Shown piece by piece: positions 46,345 to 57,709 of a stretch of 64,000 nt of DNA (position 1 is the first letter of the stretch; each line of letters opens with the position of its first letter). The translations under genes were made by a program, and so were the position numbers. The DNA lies in assembly GCF_030272615.1 (NCBI RefSeq), contig NC_081408.1, forward strand, positions 339,170,793 to 339,234,792, read 5' to 3'. The stretch is from Cryptomeria japonica. Its lineage: Eukaryota > Streptophyta > Pinopsida > Cupressales > Cupressaceae. Below the pieces are notes generated by a model. That model had not been told where the DNA came from. It searched no databases and was given only the letters and a program-made list of their open reading frames with translations.

Positions 46345-46754
46345 AGATAATTACTGACACACAAGGTCATGAAATGATATATTGAACTTGCCTAAACTCT
46401 TGTAGACTCCCTAAGCCATAAATTCCTATTACTTCTTTTTGTTGGTCCTAAGGTCCTTACCAAGCCCTTTAGGACAAATTACAAACTTATTACAATTTTC
46501 ATCATTAAAGGCCATAATGGACCTTAAGACATCATAATCGATTGGCTCTTCACTCCTAAGACCTTCAAAAGTCTTTAATGGCTTCATTGAGTCCTTTGGT
46601 CTTCCAAATGCACCTGCACCAACTTGAATTCTCCTTCAATGCTTGATTGCTTGTTCACTTGGAATTGAATTGATTTTATAATTAAGAGATCACTTGAATT
46701 GTAGGTAGACCCCTTCAAATGACTCTGGTAGGCTTCCTTTTATACCTAATATAT

Positions 46755-46983
46755 GTCTTGAAAGCATTTTATCTTGATGGCATTAAATTAAAGTACTTTT
46801 TCTTCTATCTGGTATTGGTGGACCAGAGGTTGCATTGCATCGACCTATGATACATATTTACACGGATACAACACAAGTTAAATGTATCCCAGGTCGATGC
46901 AAAGCCACCTCTGCTCCAGAGATCACCAGAAAATAGAGAAAGAACTTTAATTTAATGCCATCAGGATAAAAGGCTTTCAAGAC
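46755..46983. repeat. Inverted repeat 2 made from a DRM methyltransferase fragment
   Basis: Second copy, 639 bp downstream of the first and the same 229-bp length. The left arm has SGIGG then a GGACCAGAGG variant; the right arm on the minus strand reads AEVALHRPGIHLTCVVSV. Left arms of copies 1 and 2 share CTTCTATCTGGTATTGG, and right arms share CTATTTTCTGGTGATC, so the hairpin arose before it was duplicated. Confidence 0.8.
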
Positions 46984-47530
46984 AGATAAAATTTGAGTTT
47001 GATTATCATCATTTAATTTGCCAAATTCTTCACACATAACTCTTGAATCAATTTCCTACGCACAAAATGATGAAAATAGGTTTGTTGATGGGGGCTTTCC
47101 TAGGTCAAATAGGTTTGAATATACCTTGAAGTGTGCAATATGGAAGGTTTGTATTCTTAATCTCCTACCCATTTCTTAATTTAAAAGATGATATCTTTAT
47201 TAAATATCTCCTCTATTTTTGGAGGTAGACATCTTTACGAAAAGATCTCTTCCTCCCTCTTTAAAATGATCCCTTTAGATCTAATCTAAAAATGCTTAAA
47301 ATTGAACATGATACCTTGATGAATCTTTCTTGAATCCTCACACAAGGTTTTAGGATGTCATGTAGACCGTTGATCATGAATGTTGTGCTTTAACTTGAAC
47401 TCTCCTTCAATGCTTGATGAATGCTTGATTGCTTGTTCACTTGGAATTTAATTGATTTAATAGTTAAGAGATCACTTAAATTGTAGGTAGACCCCTTCAA
47501 ATGATAGGGTAGACTTCCTTTATACCTAAT

Positions 47531-48555
47531 CATACATAAAGTGTTTGAATTTTTTCTCACACATGAGGCAAGAAATGAGGGGTCATATTTTGGGTCCCAA
47601 TCACGAGTCTTGTCAATTTAGGATGTGACATGCTAAAGTGGGCATCAATGTCTCAAGATCAGATGGACCTTAAGTGATTATCTCCCTTGCATATGATTTG
47701 TTTGGGTGATAAACTTCACCATTCTACTCACAAGAATTTTATTAAGTCTCAAATATAGGGAAACAAAAGGCTTTAAATAGAAAACTTGTACATGCAACTA
47801 AATCCATTGACCAATCAGAAGAACAAAATTAAGAAATGGTTCGATCATCTGAGAGATATCGTAGACTTGCAACTCACCAACGACTTAGTTTTTGCGGGTA
47901 ATAATTTTGTTTGTTTTGGTTATGGTTGTGGTGTTAGGGAGACATTTACATATTTATATCTATTTTCACTATTTAATGGTTTATGGGTTTGTAATGGTAA
48001 TTTAATGTTCTTTCATATTTTTGTATATATTCTTTATAATAGCCTATTATATTGATTTTTTCTATTATGGATAATGATGTGGGTCAGACGGCTTTGCCAT
48101 CGGTGCATGAAATCATTGAATGAGTTCTACTTTTAAAAATTACATGAAACATTTTTCATTTATTTGATTCAGTGTTATTTGCAAAAATGTTTATCAATGA
48201 TGTTTCCTTTCTCCAAGAGTTGTCTAGGATCTTTCCGTTAGATAATATGTAACATCGAATGACTAAATATTTTCTTTACAAATGCTTATTTTATTTAATT
48301 ATTATCTGAGCGTGAATTAAAATTTATATTTGTACGGAAGCAAAACATACAAGCTGAAGAGTCATGTGCAAGCAAATTTCATAAAAGAAAGCAAGCAAGC
48401 ATTATCTTGAATGACATGGAAACAAGCTCATTAGCCGCCTAGAAGAGAGCAATTGGAGAAAAGTAGAGGAAAGTGTTAAAGGGTGATAAATAGATAGAGA
48501 GTATGCAATAGAAACAAACAATGTCTAGAGTGTGTGATGTGACGTCTCTAATTTA
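47531..48555. other. Intergenic, no recognised gene
   Basis: AT-rich. A plus-strand 89-codon frame at 47786 has no recognisable domain and unusual composition (Phe, Tyr and Leu rich), so I do not call it. The DRM-like homology may begin near the right end. Confidence 0.4.
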
Positions 48556-49300
48556 TGTCCGAAGGGACTAACTAGTTTTGGAGTTCCTACGAAACCTATT
48601 GGGCCACGCTTGGAGGAAATCAATATGTTCATGCAAGGAGCACCTTTTTTCTATTATGAGAATGATGATTTTGCACTGAAGGATATTTGGAAAGCAATAT
48701 CCAAAAATTTCTATAGTGTGGAACTAGAGTTGGCGGACTTGAAGTAATTTTTAGCTTTCAAAAGACCAAGAGGTTATCTACACAATCTCCCAATAGAAGG
48801 GCGATTTCAAGAATTACCTCTCCCCCCCATGACTATTCAAGAAGCACTTCCTCAGACAAAGGACTATTGGCCTCCATGGGATCAAAGAAAAAAATTGAAG
48901 CATAGACTCTAGACGACGTGGTGGTGTCCTTCATGAAGAAATCTGCACTATAATTGAAAATTCACGAGGGAAACTACAAGATAGTGAAGAGAAATACATT
49001 CTTGAAAAGTAGAAAGAATGGATCTTCGTTTGGGTGGGGCTAAGTCAAGTGGATCCTCTAGAGGTTGACGAGATAGAAATCATATTAGGATTTAAAAAAG
49101 ATCACACTCGTGGAACTTCGTGTGTGACTGATCGATTGCGTTGTTTGGGTAATGCATTCCAAATAGATACAATTGCATACCATTTATCTGTCTTGATTAA
49201 AGACTTTTATCTTGATGGCATTAAATTAAAGTTCTTTCTCTTCTATCTAGTATTGGTGGAGAAGAGGTTGCTTTGCATCGACCTGACTTGCCACCTATCG
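48556..49300 (+). pseudogene. DRM-type de novo DNA (cytosine-5) methyltransferase pseudogene
   Basis: Plant DRMs carry out RNA-directed de novo methylation. The frames give GAPFFYYEND (motif VI region), KRPRGYLHNLPIEGRFQELP, TIQEALPQTKDYWPPWDQR, WVGLSQVDPLEVDEIEIILG, KDHTRGTS, DRLRCLGNAFQIDTIAYHLS (motif X region) and then motif I. Motif VI and X lying before motif I is the rearranged order that defines the family. No introns interrupt the ~750 bp, which suggests a retroposed copy. Stops occur after ELADLK, after KHRL and after EKYILEK, with frame changes. The N-terminal UBA domains and the C-terminal motif IV part are absent. Confidence 0.85.
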
Positions 49301-49325
49301 ACCTCTTCTCCACTAATACTAGATA
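49244..49325. repeat. Short inverted repeat at the 3' end of the DRM pseudogene
   Basis: TATCTAGTATTGGTGGAGAA (25-base arm 49244-49268) is inverted at 49301-49325 with one mismatch. The arm is the SGIGG codon region of DRM. The right arm ends exactly where the GGGGTCATATG satellite begins. Confidence 0.85.
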
Positions 49326-51693
49326 TGACCCCTAAGGATAACATATGACCCCTTATGATACCATATTGGGTTGTTATGAGTCTTATGGTGTCCTAAGGGG
49401 TCATATTGTGTCATACGACCCCTTAGGACACCATATGACCCTTTAAGACACCAAATTATGTCGTTATGGTTCATATTGTGTCCTAAGGGGTCATATTGTG
49501 TCATATGACCCCTTTAAGACACCATATGACCCCTTAGGACACAATATGATCCTTTACGACTCTATACGGTATCATTGTGGGTCATATGACCCCTTATGAC
49601 ACCATATGGTGTTGTTAGGGGTCATATGGTGTCCTAAGGGGTCATGGGACACCATATGACCCCTTAGGACACAATATGATCCTTTACGACTCTATACGGT
49701 ATCATTGTGGGTCATATGACCCCTTATGACACCATATGGTGTTGTTAGGGGTCATATGGTGTCCTAAGGGGTCATGGGACACCATATGACCCCTAAGGAC
49801 AACATATGACCCCTTACAACACCATATTGGGTCCTTATGGGTCATATGGTATCTTAAGCGGTCATATTGTGTCCTACAACCCCTTAGGACACCATATCAC
49901 CCCTTAATATACCAAATTGTGTCGTTGTGGGTCATATTATGTCCTAAGGGGTCATATTGTGTCATATGACCCCTTTAAGACACCATCTGACCCATTAGGA
50001 CACAATATGACCCTTTACGACTCTATACGGCATCGTTATGGGTCATATGACCCCTTGTGACACCATATAGTGTCGTTAGGGGTCATATGGTGTCCTAAGG
50101 GGTTATGGGACACCATATGACCCCTAAGGACAACATACGACCTCTTATGACACCATATTGGGTCATTATGAGTCCCATGGTGTCCTAAGGGGTCATATTG
50201 TGTCCTACGACCCCTTAGGACACCATATGATCCCTTAAGACACCAAATTGTGTTGTTATGGGTCATATTGTGTCATATGACTCCTTTAAGACATAATATG
50301 ACCCCTTAGGACACAATATGACCCTTTACGACTCTATACGGTGTCGTTATGGGTCATATGACCCCTTATGACACCATATTGAGTCGTTATGGGTCCTATG
50401 GTGTCCTAAGGGGTAATATGGGTCATTATGGGTTCTATGGTGTCCAAAGGGGTTGTAGGACACAATATGACCCCTTAGGACAACATAGGACCCATAAAGA
50501 CCCAATATAGTGTCATATGAGGTCATACGTTGTCCTTAGGGGTCATATTGTGTCCTAAGGGGTCATATGGTGTCTTAAAGGGGTCATATGCCACAATATG
50601 ACCCCTTAGGACACAATATGACCCATAACGACACAATTTGGTGTCTTAAGGGGTCATATTATGTCCTAATGGGTCATGGGACATCGTATGACCCCTAAGG
50701 ACAACATATGACCCCTTATGACACCTTTATTGGGTCGTTATGGGTCCTATGGTGTCCTAAGGGGTCATATTATGTCCTACAATCCCTTATGACACCATAT
50801 GACCCCTTAAGACACCAAATTATGTTGTTATGGGTCATATTGTGTCATATGACCCCTTTAAGACACCATATGACCCCTTAGGACACAATATGACCCTTTA
50901 CAACTCTATACGATGTTGTTATGGGTCATATGACCCCTTATGACACCATATGGTGTCGTTAGGGGTCATATGATGTCCTAAGGGTCATGGGACACCATAT
51001 GATCCCTAAGGACAACATATGACCCCTTATGACACCATATTGGGTCGTTATGGGTCCTATGGTGTTCTAAGGGGTCATATTGTGTCCTACAACCCCTTAG
51101 GACACCATATGACCCTATAAGACACCAAATTGTGTCGTTATGGGTCATATTGTGTCTTGAGGGGTCATATTATATCATATGACCCCTTTAAGACACCATA
51201 TGACCCCTTAGGACACAATATGACCCTTTACGACTCGATACGGTGTCGTTATGAGTCATATGACCCCTTATGACACCATATGGTGTCGTTAAGGGTCATA
51301 TGGTGTCCTAAGGGGTCATGGGACACCATATGACCCCTAAGGACAACATATGACCCCTTACGACACCATATTGGGTTGTTGTGGGTCCTATGGTGTCCTA
51401 AGGGGTCATATTGTGTCCTACAACCCCTTAGGACACCATATGTCCCCTTAAGATACCAAATTGTGTCATTATGGGTCATATTGTATCCTAAGGGGTCATA
51501 TTGTATCATATGACCCCTTTAAGACACCATATGACCCCTTAGGACACAATATGACCCCTAAGGACAACATATGATCCCTAAGGACAACATATGACCCCTT
51601 ATGAGACCATATTGGGTCATTATGGGTCCTATGGTGTCCTAAGGGGTCATATGGATCGTTATGGGTCCTATGGTGTCCTAAGGGGTCATATGG
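49326..51693. repeat. Satellite of palindromic GGGGTCATATG-type units
   Basis: About 2.4 kb of short units such as CATATGACCCCTTAGGACAC, alternating with the reverse complement GTGTCCTAAGGGGTCATATG. A higher-order period of about 300-333 bp is visible from recurring GGTCATGGGACACCATATGA near 49773, 50101, 50684, 50983 and 51316. GGGGTCATATGACCCC-type stretches are perfect dyads. Open frames on both strands here are by-products of the repeat. Confidence 0.95.
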
Positions 51694-51807
51694 TCTCTCC
51701 CTCTCCCTCCCTCTCTCTCTCTCTCTCTCTCTCCCCCCTTTCTCCCCTAATCTCTCTCACCCTACCCCCTCCCCCCTAATCTCTCTCTCTCCCATAATCT
51801 CTCTCTC
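51694..51807. repeat. CT microsatellite
   Basis: A CTCTCTCTC run with CCCTCC and CCCCCC interruptions directly follows the satellite. Confidence 0.95.
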
Positions 51808-52147
51808 TAAAATATTAATGAAATCGGATATCGGATATCCGATCTCTGTCACTGCCATTATTGTGGCAACAGTAAAAAAAAAAGGTGACAACGGGAAATT
51901 TTTTTGGGACCACAAATTTATACATTAAAATTGAATATCCGATATAATCCGATATCTGATTTTTGTAAATAAGAAAGAGCCTTGTGGGCCATTTTGTGGA
52001 TTCCAACACCCCACATTCTTCACATTCTATTTTATGTTGACAATCACGGGTTTTTTCAAACAAGTTGAGACAAATTTGTGCTTTTGAGAGATTCTTAAAG
52101 TCAAATCTTACATTGTTAATCATTTAGGAGCATCTTTGTGGAGGTAA
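51808..52147. other. Left flank of the transposase relic with GGATATCCGAT repeats
   Basis: ATCGGATATCGGATATCCGATC at about 51834 and ATCCGATATAATCCGATATC at about 51936 form short inverted and direct repeats about 100 bases apart. They might be subterminal repeats of the DNA transposon whose transposase relic follows, but no terminus was defined. Confidence 0.4.
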
Positions 52148-54670
52148 ATGGGGAGTAGTAGTTGTCGGAAGTCTAAATGCAAAAGAAAACTTTCAAATGA
52201 CCAAATTGAAGTGTATAGAGAAAGAGATAGAGAAGGTCATAGGAGGAGAAGACAAGGTATGTTAAATATTGCTAATGTTACTTCAAGTGAAGAGGAAATT
52301 GAATTTGAAAATGAAAAAGTAGATTTTGAAAGTGAGAATTTTGAATATGTTGAAAATGTTTAAAGTGATAATGAAAATGCTCAACATGACGTGAGAATGG
52401 AAAGTGAAAATTTGGGAGTTGACAATGAAGGTATCCATAATTTTGGTGTAAATATGAAATTTTTTGACATTGGAGGTGAAAATGTAGAAAATTTTGACAT
52501 AGGAGGTGAGCATGTGGAAAATTTTGACATTGGAGGTGAAAATGTGGAAAAATTTGACTTTGAAGGTGGAATTGCTCAACCAAGTGAACAATATGTAACA
52601 CCTAATTACTTTAGAAATGAATACCCTCTCATGGATGAAAGACAAATTCCAAATCCAAGACCTTCAAGAACCCCAAAATGGTTACTTGAAATTGATGAGA
52701 ACATTATTGCGAATCTTGAAGGCAAGAGGTCAACAAGAACTGTTCGGTTGTGGGCTACACAACTTTTTGACCAAAATTTTAGCAATAAGACATTGACCGA
52801 GAAATGCCAACTCTTTATTCAATTGCTAAAGATGATAAATATGAGATCATTGCTAAACAAATTGAAGATTCGTATGAACAAGAAGATGGAGAGAAATTCT
52901 ATTTTGTCAAAACTCTATTTGATGCTCTCAATTCTATTGGAAAGAATACCAAAGAAAGAGATAAGAGAGCCGCTCGAAGAGTGATTACAACCTCCTTTGT
53001 AAGCCATCAATAAAGGAAGGCTCGTCAAATGAGACAAGCTTGTGTTGATTTGAACATAAACCATAAAACTTTGGATAGAGTACTTGCATGAAGAAAAATA
53101 CTTGACGATCCACTTCAACATGATACATGGGCTTTTGGTGGGAGGCTTCCACATGTTGATAGAAAGTTGACTGACAATGTGGAGGAGATTCAACAATTTT
53201 GGCACTCTAATTCTAGAGTATCACCCAATGTAAACGATGTTTTGAAATTAAGAATTGGCAACTGAGACCGCACACCACATCCAAAACATTTCTTGGAATC
53301 AAGCCAAAAAATGTTGTACAATTTTTTTTTGTCAAGTACATCCAACTTTGCAAATATCACAAAGGGCCTTTAAATCTTTGAAGCCATTTTATTGTGTTCC
53401 TCTTAAGATTCGTAATACTTATTGTTGCAATTAACATATGGATTTTTCAATGTACCATGAACTTTTATGCCATATTCATTCTATGATGCATACTAATGAG
53501 ATGTTGCAGGAGTGTGGTGCAATGCTATTTCCGAGATCATCAAGAGACTTACAAGATCTATTTTTATGCCCTAGAGATGATGGCTGCTATTTCTATAGAA
53601 ATGATTGTTTGAATGAGAAGTGCTCACAATGTGGTGAGTTGTCAAAGTTTGTTTCATATTTTCATGAGGGCAGCGAACACGAGTTTGGAAATAATTATGT
53701 TGAGAAAAAAAGATATGAGATAGTGAAATATACTTTGAAGAGTGGATGTGAAGGTTCTAGATGCGAATTAGTCTCAAGAGAAGTGAGTGTTGCTGATTTT
53801 ATTTTGTATTTTAAGGAAAATATTTTCTATAAGTATGCAAGGCACACCCATAGGCCTCAGTGGTTGGATCAATAGTTCAGGATGTGTAAGAACTCTTTCC
53901 CAATTGGTACTATTGCATCGGTGGTTGATTTTGGTGGTTGATTTTGTAGAGAACTATACATTGCAACCACAAAATGAGGTATAGTCTCAGTACTACAATT
54001 CAATCCAGATTGCTATTTTTGTTCATATTACATATAGACAAGCTCCTGATAGTACAAAAGAGGACATGAAGATAATCAGGGAGTATCATTTTTATATGAG
54101 TGATGATAGATCACACTCCTCCAAATATGTGCAACATTCTTTCGATATTTTTTTTGAGTTCTTGCATGAGAAAGATATTGCAATTGATCGACATATCATA
54201 TAGTCAGATAATTATACGAGTCAATTCAAGAATGCCCATATGTTTTATTTGTTGAGTAGAATGCATGTAGAGAGGTGTATACCTCATATTTGGTGTTTTT
54301 TTGAGGCAGGACATGGGGAGGGGGAGCATGATGGAGCAGGTGCATGTTTGAAGAGAGATCTAGTTAAGGAGCAATTGGGTATTTCAGGTGCAAATTTCTC
54401 TGATGCACATTCTATTGTTGATTGGTGTAGTTCAACATTGTCACATGGAGGTACTCTTGATTCAGTAGTGACCAGATTCTTTTGGTTGGTTGAGGAGAGC
54501 ACAGTGGGATTACAAATTGGATTGTCAAACAATTAAAGATTCTTTAAAGATGCATTCATTTCTCAGCTCAGATGCAAGTACATGGACCATTTGGACACAA
54601 GCGTTGGCTTGTTTTTGTCAAAGTTGTGTTCGGTGTGATTGGGATCAATGTGAGTCAAGTGAGTGGGTTG
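52148..54670 (+). pseudogene. DDE-type transposase relic of an unassigned superfamily
   Basis: N-terminal basic region (MGSSSCRKSKCKRKLS), then an acidic linker with four FDIGGENVEN repeats (30-base unit, about 52465-52575), then KDDKYEIIAKQIEDSY and RRVITTSFVSHQ. The C-terminal half has VVDFVENYTLQ (Asp 53940), SDNYTSQFKN (Asp 54207), and CFFEAGHGEGEHDGAG (Glu 54324): spacings of 89 and 39 codons in one frame. This order is what a DDE nuclease would show. Stops and shifts are many; a 13-base duplication occurs just before the first Asp. Similar SDN..SQFKN...HGKG..DG proteins occur in other eukaryotes but I cannot name the superfamily. Element C cuts its 3' end. Confidence 0.65.
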
Positions 54671-55442
54671 TGTAGACACCCAAAATTGTCTAGTCTAATT
54701 AAATAAATATTTTATTTATTTAATTATCTAAGCTTAATTCTTCTATTAATTAAATAAATCTTTATTTATTTAATTAATTCATTTATCCTCTTCTAGCCTT
54801 ATTTCTCATTTAAATAAATACATTTATTTATTTATTTAAATTATCCTTTTCCTAAATTAAATAAATATTTTATTTATTTAATTGATCCCACTTCTTCTAT
54901 TAATTATATAAATCTTTATTTATTTATTTAATTCATTAACCTTTTCTACCCATGACACATGTCATTCATCTCTTAATTCATACACTACCTACCCCTTTCA
55001 TTATTTTATTATTTCTTTTACCTACCCTCTAATCATAGTCGACCTCCTTTTACACCTCTCAATCTTATCCCTCCATTTCATATAGTGTCTTCTATATAAG
55101 GAGATGCTTCCTTCATTATCAAACCCTAACTACTTGATCAATTGACTACTTGGCATATGCGATCCTACTTGCAACCACATTCCGTTCTTTGTTGAGCTCT
55201 TGTGCACATAAAATCTGAGAGCAAATACATCAAACAAGATCAATGGAGATAGGAAGAATGGAGATCCAAATCCTATTGGACATGTGATGGTATAATCTTT
55301 GTGATTTCGTTTGATTTGCATTGTCTTAGGTAATCTTCATATGTTATGGTGGATCTTTGTTGTTTTTAGGCTAGGGTTTTGTGGTTGAATTCATTTAGCC
55401 TTTCAATATCGTTATTATTGTTATCCATTTTCACCATATACA
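54671..55442 (+). repeat. 5' LTR of element C (772 bp)
   Basis: Begins TGTAGACACCCAAAATTGTC and ends CACCATATACA. U3 has the AT palindromes of A and B. TATATAAG at 55093-55100 is a plausible TATA box. Confidence 0.92.
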
Positions 55443-55446
55443 TTTT

Positions 55447-55464
55447 TGGCACGCTCGGTGGGAC
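55447..55464 (+). other. Primer binding site of element C
   Basis: TGGCACGCTCGGTGGGAC, four bases after the LTR; one base differs from element B. Confidence 0.78.
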
Positions 55465-57709
55465 TCTTGTCCCTTTTTGCATTTAACATTCTTGTTGCAG
55501 ATTTTGTGTTTTGAAGTTGCAGATCTGACATTTTCGACAGCATTTTGATATTTTCGCGTTTGAGTACTTTTGGATCGCGTTTTTGATTTTCTGGCGCGTC
55601 TGTGACATCTAGAACCGTGTCTATGTTATCGACAGTATTTTATTTTGTAGATTCCGAAAAACTGCATTTGTGTTCCTCAGTCGCATCTGCGGTGTTTTTA
55701 GACGCGTCTGTGTCCAGAAGTCGCGTTCGGGTTCTGGAGCCGCGTCTATGTCTCACAGAACAACGCCTGCATCATGAAGTCGCGTTTGTGTCGAAGGTAT
55801 CTGCGTCTGTGCGCATCAGTTTCAATTTTTTTTGGGTTTATTGATTTGGTTTTGGGTTTTGCATTTAAGGTTTCAAATCTGGTTTATTTTGAGCTAACAT
55901 TTTTAGATCTAGCTAATGAAATTGGTGTAGGTTGTCTTGAAAGCAAAATCATTTTGTTAAAGGCCCCTATTTTCACAAAGTCTTTTGGATTTAAAATTTA
56001 CCTAACTTGTGTGCTTGCAGGAAGGGGTGATTATTTGAAAAAATTCAAACTACTAACAACTCTTTGTTGTAGGTCCTTGGCAAGGGTTTTTGAATTTTTA
56101 TTATGTGCCTTGTTTTCATAGACTAGCAAACACTTCAATTGGTGCACTAAAATTGAATCATTGTCTTTTGTGTCTTGAGCAATAGGCTCTTTTTGTTTAA
56201 TCTTTAGAGGGTCTGTCTTCCCATGTGGTCATTAGGACTACTAGTGAGAAGAGAATGACCCAAGTGGTAGCGAGGAAAACCCACTTCTTCCGAACCACTA
56301 TAAACAACTATATTCATGGTGAAAACTATGGATAACGTGTGCTGATTAGTTCATACCGACACTATGCTGATTAGTTCATACCGACACTATCTCTCCCCAT
56401 AAACCTGTTTGATCAAATTTATTTGATCAGTTGTAGGGCGTAACCCCTACCGGCTGGGAGCCTTCTGTATTTATAGAGCTGAAAGTGCCGCATGTATGGC
56501 CACACGAGCGGATGCCCTTACTAGCACCTTTTTGTTTTAGAAGCCCAAATCCTTCTAGTTGTTGAGGCAGGAGGTCGGACCTCTGGTAGCGGCCCACACA
56601 CATACAGTTTTTAGTAGAGATACAAAGTTCGCCATGGGGAGTTTTCGTGGGGACTGATGCTTGGCTGACCCGAGAAGTGAGTGCCAAGAGTGGAGCCAGT
56701 GAGGTCAAGCATCTAAGTATCCGCTCTGAATAGCATAGCCTCGGGGGTAAAACCCCATGTGGGATCAACAACTATTGTCTTGGCCAGCCATAAGAATTGT
56801 GCTTGACTTATTTTAAACATTCAGAACATTCAAGACCAAACAACAAAACATTGTGTCTTTTGTGTCTTCAAGTGTATGCAAAACATTTTTGCATCAAACA
56901 ACACACTTTTCTTGGAGTCACTGTCAGTATAAACACTTGCAAACATTGAGTCCTCATCAACATCGTGTCCTCTTGTCACGAAAAATAGTCAAACAGTCAG
57001 ATTTGGTCACAACAAAATGACTTCACATATTGGAAAAAATTGCACAAATTTTGTAGAAACGTGTCTGTGTTGTATAACCGCGTCTGTGTTTCCAGAATCA
57101 ACATTGCAATTTGCACAAAAATATTAGAAATGCGTCTGTGTTGAACAGAACCACGTCTGTGTCAGGAAATTGCGTCTATGAAGTATACAGGCGCGTCTGT
57201 GATCAGAATTGAAAAAAAAAAAAAAAAAAAAAACTGTTACAGTCCAGCAAACAAACACAGTCAGTTTCGGAATTCTTGAGCTTCCTAGGTTATTTCTCCA
57301 GGTTTCATTTAGCATTCAACCTGTCTTTGGGTCTCACACTGTCCATCATTGCTTCACATCTCACATTACATTCACATTTGTCTAAACTTGAGTCAAAAGG
57401 TCACTTGCTTGTCCTCATCATACTTTGTCAACACACTACATACAACAACACTTTGCTAAGTGGTCCCTCATCAAGGTCTATCACCTTTGGGTCTCACTTG
57501 GTCTTACTTAGAGTCAAGGTCAACTTACCTCATCAAGAGAAACTATCCTCTCTTTGAAAGTCACACCTACTCTACTACATACATACTTGGTCTTACACTT
57601 TGGACATTGCAAGTACACTTCAGATTCATTTACATCCCATCCAACTCTTGGTCTTCCATACTTTTTTAATTTTCATCTAGTCTCACACATCTCAGTCAAT
57701 ACCTAGTTC
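55465..57709 (+). other. Element C leader with motif clusters
   Basis: CGCGTCTGTG-type clusters at about 55590-55815 and 57058-57205 flank a block collinear with B's leader (acceptor-like CTTGCAGGAAGGGG near 56017; GC-rich segment 56427-56771). A 28-base direct duplication, GCTGATTAGTTCATACCGAC and following bases, lies at about 56340-56395. A run of 21 A residues lies near 57210. Confidence 0.75.

Larger units (their letters stand above)
45855..47530. repeat. Segmentally duplicated region carrying the DRM hairpins
   Basis: A segment X (GAATATACCTTGAAGTGTGC...) occurs at about 45855-45965 and 47110-47220. A segment Y (GCTTGTTCACTTGGAATTGA-like) occurs at about 45975-46115, 46625-46754 and 47395-47530. 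Two copies of Y are followed directly by a 229-bp inverted repeat; the third is not. The unit around the hairpins has a period of 639 bp. Confidence 0.85.

Noticed and set aside
49319-51779. Several 60-86-codon frames with GSYGVLRG-like repeats
   Set aside because: They are translations of the satellite and recur on both strands.
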